Positions 38,129 through 46,600 are shown, counted from the stretch's first letter. The stretch is DNA of 48,090 nt from Acidovorax sp. GW101-3H11 (GCF_001633105.1 NZ_LUKZ01000031.1:31084-79173); one strand, 5' to 3'. A program made the numbers and translations. The notes: generated from the letters alone by a model not told the origin.

Positions 38129-38434
38129 ATGACCCTCAACCACCCGACACTGCCTCCGGAGCTACGCGCTGCCACGCAGCCCACCAGCGTTGCTGAGGCG
38201 CCACCGCAAGGTAGGTCGCAGGTCGCGACACTGCACATTGCGCCGCAGATGGCCTTGCAGGAGGCCTGTGAAACGACTCCAGCACACTCCAGCCCCGCAG
38301 AACATCCCGACACGGCGCCAATACAGCACGCCCAACGCCTAGACTACATTTTCAGGCGTGTGAATGGGCAGGCCAACAGCAGCACCGAGGCCCTGCAACG
38401 GGCCGTGCGGATCTACAGAGGGATTGCCCCATGA
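38129..38434 (+). CDS. Small protein of unknown function in the signalling cluster
   Basis: The product is 101 residues, without a signal peptide or membrane segment. The first two thirds are rich in alanine, proline, threonine and histidine and look disordered; the C-terminal third (QRLDYIFRRVNGQANSSTEALQRAVRIYRG) could form helices. I do not recognise a family. Its reality rests on placement: it starts 15 bases after the large PAS-GGDEF-EAL gene, and its stop overlaps the next start by ATGA. It might be an adaptor for the neighbours, but this is speculation. Confidence 0.6.
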   Translation: MTLNHPTLPPELRAATQPTSVAEAPPQGRSQVATLHIAPQMALQEACETTPAHSSPAEHPDTAPIQHAQRLDYIFRRVNGQANSSTEALQRAVRIYRGIAP

Positions 38435-39315
38435 ATGCACTTGCACCACCGGTTTCCACGCTGATATTGGACCGCGAAACCCTGGCGCGCGATATCCGCG
38501 CCCTCCCCTCGCTGCCCCCAGTGGTACTGGAGCTGATGAGCCTGCTGCAGCAACCCGATACGGGCCTCGACGCATTCGCCCACACGCTGCGGCTGGACCA
38601 GGCGCTCTCGGTCAAAGTGCTGCAACTAGCGAACTCGCCTTTCTACGGCATGTCAGGGCGCATCACTACCGTGCGCGACGCGATCAACGTCCTCGGGCTT
38701 CGCCAGCTAGGCACGCTGGTCATCGCAGCTGCGCTAACGCTGCAATTTGAGGCGCTACATGGCCCGTCGCTGCACATGCGGGCGTTCTGGCGGCATGCCA
38801 TCGCCTGTGCGGTGGCCGCGCGGCAACTGGCCCAGCGGCAGGGATGGAACGACGCCGCCGCATTCACCGCAGGCCTGCTGCACGACGTTGGCAGGCTCGT
38901 GATCGACAGCCACTACCCCGAAAAGGCTGCGGAGATCATCGCCTGGGCAGACCAGCAGGACATCTCGCACAGCGAAGCCGAGGAAACGTTAATGGGCATC
39001 GACCACACAGAGCTGGGGCATTGGGTGTGCCAGCACTGGCGGTTCTCCCCCGATATCTGCCATGCGATAGCAGGCCACCACCGACCGAGGGCTGACGGCC
39101 CCGCCGACTTGGCTGACGTGGTTCACGTTGCCGACGCCATCGCGCACGCCCTGGACGTAGCGGGGCTGGAGAACGAAGCCGTGCCCCCATTGAGCAACGC
39201 CGCGTGGCAGCGCCTGGGATTGATCGAATCGGGCCTGCCCACCCTGCTGGGCAACATTGAAGAAGAGTTTTCTCACCTGGAGACCGTGCTAAGCCCCTCG
39301 AAGGAAGCACCATGA
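38431..39315 (+). CDS. HDOD domain protein
   Basis: The 294-residue protein consists almost entirely of an HDOD domain (about residues 13-215), beginning IRALPSLPPVVLELMSLLQQPD and continuing with LDQALSVKVLQLANSPFYGMSGRITTVRDAINVLGLRQL and AGLLHDVGRLVID, all in the HDOD pattern. HDOD proteins are HD-superfamily relatives, mostly without proven enzymatic activity, used as signalling adaptors. It overlaps both the small upstream gene and the downstream kinase gene by ATGA, implying tight co-expression. Confidence 0.9.
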   Translation: MNALAPPVSTLILDRETLARDIRALPSLPPVVLELMSLLQQPDTGLDAFAHTLRLDQALSVKVLQLANSPFYGMSGRITTVRDAINVLGLRQLGTLVIAAALTLQFEALHGPSLHMRAFWRHAIACAVAARQLAQRQGWNDAAAFTAGLLHDVGRLVIDSHYPEKAAEIIAWADQQDISHSEAEETLMGIDHTELGHWVCQHWRFSPDICHAIAGHHRPRADGPADLADVVHVADAIAHALDVAGLENEAVPPLSNAAWQRLGLIESGLPTLLGNIEEEFSHLETVLSPSKEAP

Positions 39316-40316
39316 CCAATACACTGCAAACCCCTTCCCAAACCACAACCCACGGACCACTGTGTACCATCGTTCAACCCAGCGAAATGACTTTGGCCGA
39401 GATGTCCGACGCCCAGATCCGTGCCATCGTTGGCGAGCTTCTTCAAGCGAATAAAGCGCTCAAGGAGCTCAACACCAAGCTGTCCGACGCACAGAACAAG
39501 CTCATGCAGTCCGAAAAGCTGGCTTCCATCGGACAGCTGGCCGCTGGCGTCGCCCATGAAATCAACAACCCCATCGGTTTCATCTTTTCCAATTTCGGCA
39601 CCCTCGAGCAGTATCTCCAAGACCTATTCGAAATGCTCGACGCATATGAGGAATCCGAACCTGGTCTTCAGGACCCGACAACCCGCCAGCGTCTGCAGAA
39701 GCTGCGTAAAGACCTTGATATCGACTACCTCAAAGACGACATCCCGAACCTGATGCGCGAGTCGCGGGATGGCATACAGAGGGTGCGCAAGATCGTTCAG
39801 GACCTCAAGGACTTCTCGCGCGTGGACGCACGCCAGGAATGGGAATCCGTCAACCTGCACCACGGCATCGACTCCACACTGAACATCGTCAACAACGAAA
39901 TCAAGTACAAGGCAGATGTCATCAAGGAATATGGCGACCTGCCGGAGGTGCAGTGCCTTCCCTCGGAGATGAACCAGGTATTCATGAATCTGCTTGTCAA
40001 CGCGGCCCATGCCATTACCGCAGAGCGAGGCACCATCACCATCCGAACAGGGACGGAAGGCACCAATGCATGGATCGAGGTGGCCGACAACGGCCAAGGC
40101 ATTGCGCCCGAGAACCTTCAGCGCATTTTTGACCCCTTCTTCACCACAAAACCCGTCGGCAAGGGCACTGGGCTAGGACTGTCGCTGTCTTATGGCATTG
40201 TGCAAAAGCACCAGGGCCGCATGGAGGTACGCAGCGAAGTGGGGCAAGGCACCACCTTTCGCGTGACCCTCCCCCTGCACCACTCAGCAACAGCCGCGCA
40301 GGACTCCGCCAGCTGA
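39312..40316 (+). CDS. Soluble histidine kinase
   Basis: The 334-residue kinase has no membrane helix or recognisable sensory domain. An N-terminal coiled coil (about 40-70, ANKALKELNTKLSDAQNKL) leads into the H box QLAAGVAHEINNPIGFIFSN (H82). The catalytic domain has NLLVNAAHAI (N box), VADNGQGIAP (G1), FDPFFTTKP and GTGLGLSLSYGIV (G2). It must receive its signal from partner proteins, plausibly the HDOD or PAS proteins of the same cluster. Likely phospho-acceptors are the REC domains encoded on either side. Confidence 0.92.
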   Translation: MTNTLQTPSQTTTHGPLCTIVQPSEMTLAEMSDAQIRAIVGELLQANKALKELNTKLSDAQNKLMQSEKLASIGQLAAGVAHEINNPIGFIFSNFGTLEQYLQDLFEMLDAYEESEPGLQDPTTRQRLQKLRKDLDIDYLKDDIPNLMRESRDGIQRVRKIVQDLKDFSRVDARQEWESVNLHHGIDSTLNIVNNEIKYKADVIKEYGDLPEVQCLPSEMNQVFMNLLVNAAHAITAERGTITIRTGTEGTNAWIEVADNGQGIAPENLQRIFDPFFTTKPVGKGTGLGLSLSYGIVQKHQGRMEVRSEVGQGTTFRVTLPLHHSATAAQDSAS

Positions 40317-40362
40317 AAACCCTTGGCACCCAGATGCCCGCCGCACCCTGCAAGACACCGCC

Positions 40363-41676
40363 ATGAACGCAACAGACACGCCCCTGCCCACAACCACGCC
40401 ACACACCTCGTGGACAGTGCTGTGCGTAGATGACGAGCCCAGCATTCTGGCCGCCCTCAAGCGTGTGCTGCGCAGTGAAGACTGCCAGGTACTGCAGGCG
40501 GGCAGCGGGGCAGAGGCGCTGACGCTGCTGGAACAGCACCCTGTGGACGTGGTCGTGAGTGACATGCGCATGCCCGCAATGGACGGTGCGCAATTGCTGG
40601 CCCAGGTCCGCCAACGGTGGCCCCACACCGCCAGGGTACTGCTGACCGGCTACGCCGACATGAATGCCACCATAACGGCCATCAACGAGGGGCAGATCTA
40701 CCGCTACATCCACAAGCCCTGGGAAGAAAACGAACTGCGCTTGACCATTCGCCAGGCCGCTGAGCGCCAGCTGTTGGAACGCGAACGCACCCGTCTGCAG
40801 GCGCTGACTCACGAACAGAACGAGGAGTTGAAGGCCCTCAACATTGGCCTGGAACAACGTGTCGATGAGCGCACATCAGAGCTGCGGCAGGCCAACGAGC
40901 AACTGCGCCGCAACTACCTCACAAGTATCAAAATTTTCTCCAACCTCATGGAGCTGCGCAGTGGCGTGCTCGCCGGGCACGGCAAGCGCACGGCCAGCCT
41001 GTCGCGCAAGGTCGCCCAGGCCATGGGGCTGCCCGAGGAAGTACTGCAAGACGTGTTCGTGGCGGGGCTGCTTCATGATGTTGGCTTCATGGCACTGCCC
41101 GACGCCATTCTGAGCAAGCCTGTCGGCAAGCTCACTGCCGAAGAGATGACAAGCTACCAGCGCCACCCCGTGCTGGGCGCACAATCCTTCATGGCACTGG
41201 ACGACCATCAGGCGGTCGCCGCCATCATTCGGTCTCACCACGAACGTCATGACGGCACCGGATTTCCCGACCAACTCAAGGGGGAACAAATTACGGTCGG
41301 TGCCCGAATTCTGGCCGTGGTCGACACCTACGACGATTTGACTCACGGGCACCTCACAGGAGCCCCGCTGACCGAGGCCGAGGCCAGGACTATCCTGCAA
41401 CGCGGGCGCGGAACACAGTTTGATGCGGAGGTCATCGACGTTTTTCTGCACATCACCCAGGAAGTCAAGCCCAAATCAATACGGATTGAACCTGTGACCG
41501 CTGAAAAATTGGAACCCGGCATGACCCTGGACAAGGACCTTCTATCCAAGGAGGGCGTCTTGCTGCTGTCTGCAGGCCATGTACTCACTGCAGACCTGAT
41601 TTCCCGCATCCGACGCTACGCCAAGATCGAAGGCCTGCAGTTGGCAATGGATATCCGCCTCCCCCCCGCAGACTAG
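40363..41676 (+). CDS. Response regulator with HD-GYP phosphodiesterase domain (RpfG-like)
   Basis: The 437-residue protein has a receiver domain (VDDEPSILAAL; D67 in VVSDMRMPAMDG; TGYADMN; HKPWEENEL), a coiled coil (about 140-185) and an HD-GYP domain. The HD pair is H238-D239 in LLHDVGFMALP, and the GYP motif reads HHERHDGTGFP, with F in place of Y, a common variant. HD-GYP proteins cleave c-di-GMP. Its REC domain closely resembles that of the cluster's first gene (SGYTE/KPWDD versus TGYAD/KPWEE), so both may be targets of the same kinase. A 46-base gap separates it from the kinase gene. Confidence 0.92.
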   Translation: MNATDTPLPTTTPHTSWTVLCVDDEPSILAALKRVLRSEDCQVLQAGSGAEALTLLEQHPVDVVVSDMRMPAMDGAQLLAQVRQRWPHTARVLLTGYADMNATITAINEGQIYRYIHKPWEENELRLTIRQAAERQLLERERTRLQALTHEQNEELKALNIGLEQRVDERTSELRQANEQLRRNYLTSIKIFSNLMELRSGVLAGHGKRTASLSRKVAQAMGLPEEVLQDVFVAGLLHDVGFMALPDAILSKPVGKLTAEEMTSYQRHPVLGAQSFMALDDHQAVAAIIRSHHERHDGTGFPDQLKGEQITVGARILAVVDTYDDLTHGHLTGAPLTEAEARTILQRGRGTQFDAEVIDVFLHITQEVKPKSIRIEPVTAEKLEPGMTLDKDLLSKEGVLLLSAGHVLTADLISRIRRYAKIEGLQLAMDIRLPPAD

Positions 41677-41871
41677 CACCAGTACTCTCTGCGTGGCTCG
41701 GCGCGGCGCTCCTCTGCGCTGGGCAACCACAGAACCAGCAGAGAGCTCTCAACCTCTCTTGGAGCGGCGGAAAAACTCAACGAAGCGGCCCTGGCCAACC
41801 GTTTCACCGCAGGCAGTACAAGCAGTACGACGAGACCAGGCAACGACGCCAGGGGAGTCTTGTTGGCCGCT

Positions 41872-41888
41872 CTTAATGCCGCCTTAAG
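41872..41888 (+). promoter_or_regulatory. PmrA/BasR-type box (CTTAAT-N5-CTTAAG)
   Basis: Two hexamers, CTTAAT (41872-41877) and CTTAAG (41883-41888), are direct repeats separated by exactly 5 bases, matching the YTTAAK-N5-YTTAAK box bound by PmrA in enterobacteria. The box lies 15-31 bases upstream of the start of a phosphoethanolamine transferase gene, a classic PmrA target. The closeness to the start suggests a very short leader or use of the ATG at 41912. Confidence 0.6.
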
Positions 41889-41902
41889 GCGACATTTTGA
41901 GA

Positions 41903-43633
41903 ATGCCAAGCATGCCACTTGCACTGCCCTTCCCTGCCCGACTCGTCAACACCACGCAACCAAGGCAGCCTGAACAGCAGAAGCCCCTGCACCCCGTGTG
42001 GGTGGTCGTGCTCATCAGCACCTGGCTGGCCACGGCCTGCAACGTGCCTCTGTGGCGCGAGGTGTCCCAGCTGCCTGGCCATGGCAGCCTGCGCGGCTGG
42101 GGGTTTGCACTGGCGTTTGCGCTTATCGTCGCGGCGGGCAACGCGGCGCTGCTGAGCCTGCTGGCCTGGCGCTGGACGCTCAAGCCCGCCGTGCTGGTGC
42201 TGGTGCTGATGGCCGCATTTGGCGCGTACTTCATGCTGGCCTACGGCATCGCCATCGACGCCAGCATGCTGGTCAACGTGATGCAGACCGACGTGAAGGA
42301 AGCCGGCGACCTGCTCAACCTGCGCATGTTGGGCACCGTGCTCATCCTGGCCGGACCTCCGCTGCTTTGGCTGTACCGCCGCCCCGTGCAGCGCCTCACG
42401 GCCTTGCGCCATGTGGCGCACAACGGGCTGCTGCTGGTGGGCTCCATCGCCGTCATCGTGGTGTGCCTGCTGCTGGTGTTTCAGGACTTTGCATCGACCA
42501 TGCGCAACCACATCAAGCTGCGCTACCTGATCAACCCGCTCAACAGCGTGTACGCGCTGGGCAATATTGCCGCCAAGCCCCTGCGCATGGACACCAGCAA
42601 GATCCTGCCCCTGGGCCGCGATGCCCAGTTGGGCGCGAGCTACGAAGGTCAGGCCAAGCCACCGCTGCTGGTGCTGGTGCTGGGTGAGACGGGCCGCAGC
42701 GGCAACTTTGGCCTGAACGGCTATGAGCGCGATACCACGCCCCGCCTGTCGGCCCGCAAGGACCTGGTGAGCGCACGCAATGCCTGGTCCTGTGGTACCA
42801 GCACCGCCGCATCGGTGCCCTGCATGTATTCGCACCTGGGCCGCACAGGCTACGAGGGCCGCTCGGCCAACTACGAAAGCCTGATCGACGTGTTGCACCA
42901 CGCGGGCCTGGCCGTGCTGTGGGTGGACAACCAGGCTGGCTGCAAAGGCGTGTGCGACCGGGTGGGCGAGACCATCACCAGCACCCAGAAAGACCCCGCG
43001 CTGTGCGCTGGCGGCGAGTGCCTGGACCGCGTGATGCTCAAGGAACTGGACGCCCAGATTGCCGCCCTGCCCGTCGAACAACGCCAGCGCGGCACCGTGG
43101 TGGTAATGCACCAGATGGGCAGCCACGGCCCCGCGTACTACAAGCGCTCCGCGCCCGAGAACAAGAAGTTCGGCCCCGAGTGCACCTCTACCGCGCTGCA
43201 GGAATGCCAGCGTGAACAGGTGACCAACGCCTACGACAACAGCATCGTCGAGACCGACCACTTCCTCGATTCAGTGCTCCAATGGCTGGGTGCGCAGGAA
43301 CAACAATCACAGACAGCTATGATTTACGTAGCAGACCATGGCGAATCGCTGGGTGAGAACAACATCTACCTGCACGGCCTGCCCTACTCCATTGCTCCCG
43401 ACGTGCAAAAGCATGTGCCGTGGATCACCTGGCTCTCGCCCGCCATGCAGGCCCGCACCCACATCGCCACCGGCTGCCTGCAGCACGAGCTGGCCGAGCG
43501 GCGCATAACGCACGACCACTACTTTCACTCGGTGCTGGGGTTGATGGATGTGAAGACCGGGGCGTACAGCGCGGGGCTGGATATGTTTGGGGGGTGCAAG
43601 CAGGGGGCGGGGGCTGGGATGTCGGTGGGCTGA
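41903..43633 (+). CDS. eptA: Phosphoethanolamine transferase (EptA-like, lipid A modifying)
   Basis: The 576-residue inner-membrane enzyme has about five N-terminal helices (about residues 30-190) and a periplasmic alkaline-phosphatase-fold domain. The nucleophile is T263 in LGETGRSGNFGLNGYERDTTP; zinc-site segments are VLWVDNQAGCKGVCDR, VMHQMGSHGPAYYKR and YVADHGESLGENNIYLHG. Several paired cysteines fit the disulfide-rich EptA/MCR group. Such enzymes add phosphoethanolamine to lipid A and can raise resistance to cationic peptides; the exact substrate is not proven. Starts at 41903 or 41912 are both possible. Confidence 0.9.
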   Translation: MPSMPLALPFPARLVNTTQPRQPEQQKPLHPVWVVVLISTWLATACNVPLWREVSQLPGHGSLRGWGFALAFALIVAAGNAALLSLLAWRWTLKPAVLVLVLMAAFGAYFMLAYGIAIDASMLVNVMQTDVKEAGDLLNLRMLGTVLILAGPPLLWLYRRPVQRLTALRHVAHNGLLLVGSIAVIVVCLLLVFQDFASTMRNHIKLRYLINPLNSVYALGNIAAKPLRMDTSKILPLGRDAQLGASYEGQAKPPLLVLVLGETGRSGNFGLNGYERDTTPRLSARKDLVSARNAWSCGTSTAASVPCMYSHLGRTGYEGRSANYESLIDVLHHAGLAVLWVDNQAGCKGVCDRVGETITSTQKDPALCAGGECLDRVMLKELDAQIAALPVEQRQRGTVVVMHQMGSHGPAYYKRSAPENKKFGPECTSTALQECQREQVTNAYDNSIVETDHFLDSVLQWLGAQEQQSQTAMIYVADHGESLGENNIYLHGLPYSIAPDVQKHVPWITWLSPAMQARTHIATGCLQHELAERRITHDHYFHSVLGLMDVKTGAYSAGLDMFGGCKQGAGAGMSVG

Positions 43634-43734
43634 GGGGTGAGGCCATCCAGCGCAGCGCCACCCACAAGATGCTGTGCGATAAAGTCACGCAGCGCCAGGT
43701 AGCCCTGGTTCAGTTCACCAAGAGGAGAAAACAC

Positions 43735-44145
43735 GTGGGAGCCTGGTCACACGAACCGTTCGGCAATGACACCGCTTGCGATTGGAGCTATGGCTTGCTG
43801 GAAACAGAAGACCTTTCAAGCATCGAGTCAGCTCTGGATGCCGTCCTTGACAACGATGAGGACTATCTGGACGCTGATTTGGCGAGCGAAGCAATCGCTG
43901 CAATTGAAGTTCTGGCAAAGCTGCAAGGCAAAGGAACCCAGATCGATTCCTATACGGATGAGATCGACCAATGGGTCAAACAACACCCCCAGCAGCCAAG
44001 CCTTTCACTGCTGTCCAAGGCAAAAAAAGTTGTTGAGCGTATTCAGTCCGAAGATTCAGAACTGCTGGAACTGTGGGAGGAAGCAGAAGAATCCGACGCT
44101 TGGAAGGCCTCGCTACAACAGCTCGCAGCCGCAATCAGCACCTAG
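43735..44145 (+). CDS. DUF4259 domain protein
   Basis: The 136-residue acidic protein begins VGAWSHEPFGNDTACDWSYGL (initiated by GTG as Met), the DUF4259 hallmark with the GAW...FxNDxAxDW pattern. The remainder is helical and rich in Glu/Asp. The GTG at 43735 is chosen because aggag lies about 7 bases upstream and the family begins exactly there; a longer frame further upstream is an artefact. The gene is visibly less G+C-rich than its neighbours, suggesting recent acquisition. Its function is unknown; its small acidic nature resembles immunity-type proteins, but no toxin is adjacent. Confidence 0.8.
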   Translation: MGAWSHEPFGNDTACDWSYGLLETEDLSSIESALDAVLDNDEDYLDADLASEAIAAIEVLAKLQGKGTQIDSYTDEIDQWVKQHPQQPSLSLLSKAKKVVERIQSEDSELLELWEEAEESDAWKASLQQLAAAIST

Positions 44146-44177
44146 CCACGGAAACTTTCCGCACGGAAATTCCCCCC

Positions 44178-44534
44178 ATGAACCACGCCTGCCCCCATTG
44201 CCAGCGGTCCCTGCGGTGGTTGCCGGTCCGCCAGGCGGAGGGCGGGGCACTTGTAGGGAAGCGGTGGGAGCCGTTCCAGCGGTGTCCCCGCTGTGGCGGA
44301 ACCATTCTCTCCAACCTGCCGCCCCGCAGCCTGCGTGAAGAGATGGGGTGTCTGCTGTTCGTACTGGGCATTTCCGCCGTGGCCCCATTGGTTGCACCGG
44401 GACCGCAGCGCTGGCTGCTGTGGGGCGCCGTGGTTCCCGTACTGGTGTTTGTGATCTACCGCGAGGCCAAGAGAGATCGGGCGACCAAGACCCACCCGCG
44501 CTGGCTCGCGGGCAAGCCAGAAAACGAGTCGTAA
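44178..44534 (+). CDS. Small zinc-ribbon membrane protein of unknown function
   Basis: The 118-residue protein begins with MNHACPHCQRSLRWLPV and RCPRCGGTIL, two CxxC pairs that can form a zinc ribbon, followed by two membrane helices (MGCLLFVLGISAVAPLVA and WLLWGAVVPVLVFVIYRE) and a basic tail. I do not recognise a specific family. It starts 32 bases after the DUF4259 gene. Confidence 0.7.
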   Translation: MNHACPHCQRSLRWLPVRQAEGGALVGKRWEPFQRCPRCGGTILSNLPPRSLREEMGCLLFVLGISAVAPLVAPGPQRWLLWGAVVPVLVFVIYREAKRDRATKTHPRWLAGKPENES

Positions 44535-44555
44535 CGCGGCACACCTCCGGCAGGC

Positions 44556-45455
44556 CTACCCCCGCCCCATCCACCCCTCCACCTCCCCCATCAAGTGCCC
44601 GCGAAACACCTCCGCAATCGGTGACAGCTGCTTGCCCTTGGGCCAGACCAGGTGCCATTGCGAGCGGATGGGAAAGCCCGCCACATTCAGCACGGCCAGG
44701 CCCTCGTGGTGCGGGCCCAGAGCGTGGAGGGAGACGATGGAGAGGCCCAACTGGCCTTCCACCGACTCCTTGATGGCTTCGTTGCTGCCCAGCTCCAGCA
44801 CGGTGCGGGGGGCAAAGCCCACCTGGCGCAGGTGGGCGTCGGTGGCCATGCGGGTGCCCGAGCCTTTTTCGCGCAGGATGAAGCGCTCGGCCTGCAGCTG
44901 CTCCAGCTTGACGCGCTTCTTGGCCGCCAGCGGGTGGCCTGCGGGGGCGATGACGACCAGGGGGTTGGGCATGAGGATCTGGTCCTCCAGCGGCAGGTCG
45001 GCGGGCGGCATGGACATGACGTAGAGGTCGTCCTGGTTGGCGCGCAGGCGGCCAATGACGTGGTCGCGGTTGAGCACTTCCAGCGAGATGTCGATATGCG
45101 GGTGCAGCTTGCAGAAGCTGCCCAAAAGGCGCGGCACAAAGTATTTGGCGGTGCTGACCACGGCGACCTTGAGGCGCCCGCTGGTCAGGCCCTTGGCGCC
45201 TGCGATGCGCTGCTCGAACGCGTCCCACTCGCCCGCGATGGCGCGCGCGGTGCGGGCCAGGGCGTGGCCCGCATCGGTAAGGTGCACGCGGCGCGAGATG
45301 ACTTCGTACAGCGGCAGGCCCACGGCCTGCGCCACCTCGCGCAGCTGCATGGAGGCGGTGGGCTGCGTGACGTGCATGACCTTGGCGGCCGCGCTGACGC
45401 TGCCGGTTTCGGCCAGCGCCAGAAAAAGCCGCAACTGGCGGAAGGTGATGTTCAT
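44556..45455 (-). CDS. LysR family regulator (CbbR-like)
   Basis: The 299-residue regulator has an N-terminal winged helix-turn-helix (FLALAETGSVSAAAKVMHVTQPTASMQLREV) reduced to TGSVSAAAKVMHVTQPTAS as the core, and a LysR effector domain starting LKVAVVSTAKYFVPRLLGSF. The sequence style, including TAKYFVPRLLGSFCKLHPHIDISLEV with its Y/P pattern, resembles CbbR/RbcR/CmpR regulators of carbon fixation and inorganic-carbon uptake. It is divergent from an SbtA-type bicarbonate transporter gene, which supports that reading. Confidence 0.9.
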   Translation of the reverse strand: MNITFRQLRLFLALAETGSVSAAAKVMHVTQPTASMQLREVAQAVGLPLYEVISRRVHLTDAGHALARTARAIAGEWDAFEQRIAGAKGLTSGRLKVAVVSTAKYFVPRLLGSFCKLHPHIDISLEVLNRDHVIGRLRANQDDLYVMSMPPADLPLEDQILMPNPLVVIAPAGHPLAAKKRVKLEQLQAERFILREKGSGTRMATDAHLRQVGFAPRTVLELGSNEAIKESVEGQLGLSIVSLHALGPHHEGLAVLNVAGFPIRSQWHLVWPKGKQLSPIAEVFRGHLMGEVEGWMGRG

Positions 45456-45461
45456 AGATTT

Positions 45462-45475
45462 TTATCTATATATAA
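45462..45475. promoter_or_regulatory. Candidate LysR operator between lysR and sbtA
   Basis: TTAT-ctatat-ATAA is an inverted repeat in the A+T-rich 86-base divergent intergenic region, just upstream of the LysR start. LysR sites are often T-N11-A inverted repeats near this position. The assignment is tentative. Confidence 0.45.
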
Positions 45476-45541
45476 GCACATTCGAATCGATTTTACTTTG
45501 CACCCTGCACTGCATAGCATTGGCGCCCAAGGAGTTGAATG

Positions 45542-46600
45542 ATGCAAAGTTTGCTGGACCCTGCGATCCTGTTTTTTGCTCTGGGCGTGTTTGCGGGCCT
45601 GGTGCGGTCTAACCTGGAGATGCCTGCGGCGATCTCCAAGTTCTTGTCGATCTACCTGTTGATGGCGCTGGGCCTCAAGGGCGGGTTTGCGCTGGCGGCG
45701 TCGGGCTTCACGCCCAGCGTGGCGACCAGCCTGGGGCTGGCGGTGCTGCTGGCCGTTGTGGTGCCGCTGGTGGGCTACGCGCTCTTGCGGCGGGTGCTGT
45801 CGGGCTTCAATGCGGCGGCGGTGGCAGCCACCTATGGATCCGTGAGCGCGGTGACGTTTGTGACGGCCACGCAGTACCTGGAGTCGCAGCACATTACCTA
45901 CGGCGGTCATATGGCGGCGGCGATGGCGCTGATGGAGTCGCCCGCCATCATCCTGGCCGTGCTGCTGGCCAATGCGCTGCGGCAAAAACAGCAGGCAGTG
46001 GCCGTTGCCACCAGTGCCACGCCTGTGGTGGCGATGACCAGCGGGGGCGCCGCCACGCTGGGCGGTCGTGGCCCGGGCAACGTCAGTGGGAAGAGCGGCC
46101 CGCACCTGTCGGTGGGCAAGATCCTGCACGAGTCGTTCACCGATGGCACGCAGTTGCTGCTGCTGGGCGCGATGCTGATCGGCCTGCTGACGGGCGATGC
46201 GGGCAAGGCGGCCATGCAGCCGTTTTCGGGTGATCTGTTCAAGGGCATGTTGTGCCTGTTCCTTCTGGACATGGGCCTATCGACCGCACGCAACCTGCCT
46301 GCGGTGCGCCAGCAGTCGCCCTGGCTGCTGGCCTATGCGGTGCTGGGCCCCATCACCCACGCCACGCTGGCGCTGGGCCTGGCCTGGCTGGTGGCGGTGC
46401 CTGCAGGCGATGCGGTGCTGCTGATGGTGCTGGCGGCCAGTGCCTCTTACATCGCCGTACCTGCGGTGGTGCGCTATGCCATCCCCGAGGCCGACCCGTC
46501 GCTGTATGTGAGCCTGTCGCTGGGGCTGACGTTTCCGCTCAACATCGTGCTGGGCATTCCGCTGTACACGCATGTGGTGCAAAGCCTGTGGGCCGTGTGA
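45542..46600 (+). CDS. sbtA: SbtA-type sodium-dependent bicarbonate transporter
   Basis: The 352-residue membrane protein has about ten helices and matches the DUF897/SbtA family: MPAAISKFLSIYLLMALGLKGG near the start, AATYGSVSAVTFVTATQYLE in the middle of the first half, and LPAVRQQSPWLLAYAVLGPITHATLAL and ASASYIAVPAVVRYAIPEADPSLYVSLSLGLTFPLNI in the second half. SbtA imports bicarbonate with sodium. Starts at 45539 and 45542 are adjacent ATGs; 45542 has the better spacing from ggag. No PII-like SbtB gene is visible next to it. Confidence 0.88.
   Translation: MQSLLDPAILFFALGVFAGLVRSNLEMPAAISKFLSIYLLMALGLKGGFALAASGFTPSVATSLGLAVLLAVVVPLVGYALLRRVLSGFNAAAVAATYGSVSAVTFVTATQYLESQHITYGGHMAAAMALMESPAIILAVLLANALRQKQQAVAVATSATPVVAMTSGGAATLGGRGPGNVSGKSGPHLSVGKILHESFTDGTQLLLLGAMLIGLLTGDAGKAAMQPFSGDLFKGMLCLFLLDMGLSTARNLPAVRQQSPWLLAYAVLGPITHATLALGLAWLVAVPAGDAVLLMVLAASASYIAVPAVVRYAIPEADPSLYVSLSLGLTFPLNIVLGIPLYTHVVQSLWAV

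Noticed and set aside
41897-43633. Mobile colistin-resistance gene (mcr) interpretation of the phosphoethanolamine transferase
   Set aside because: No mobile element is adjacent and base composition matches the surrounding chromosome; a chromosomal EptA orthologue is more likely.
43420-43734. Longer N-terminal extension of the DUF4259 gene
   Set aside because: It would overlap the eptA coding region in another frame, and the GTG at 43735 has a good ribosome-binding site and the family's N terminus.
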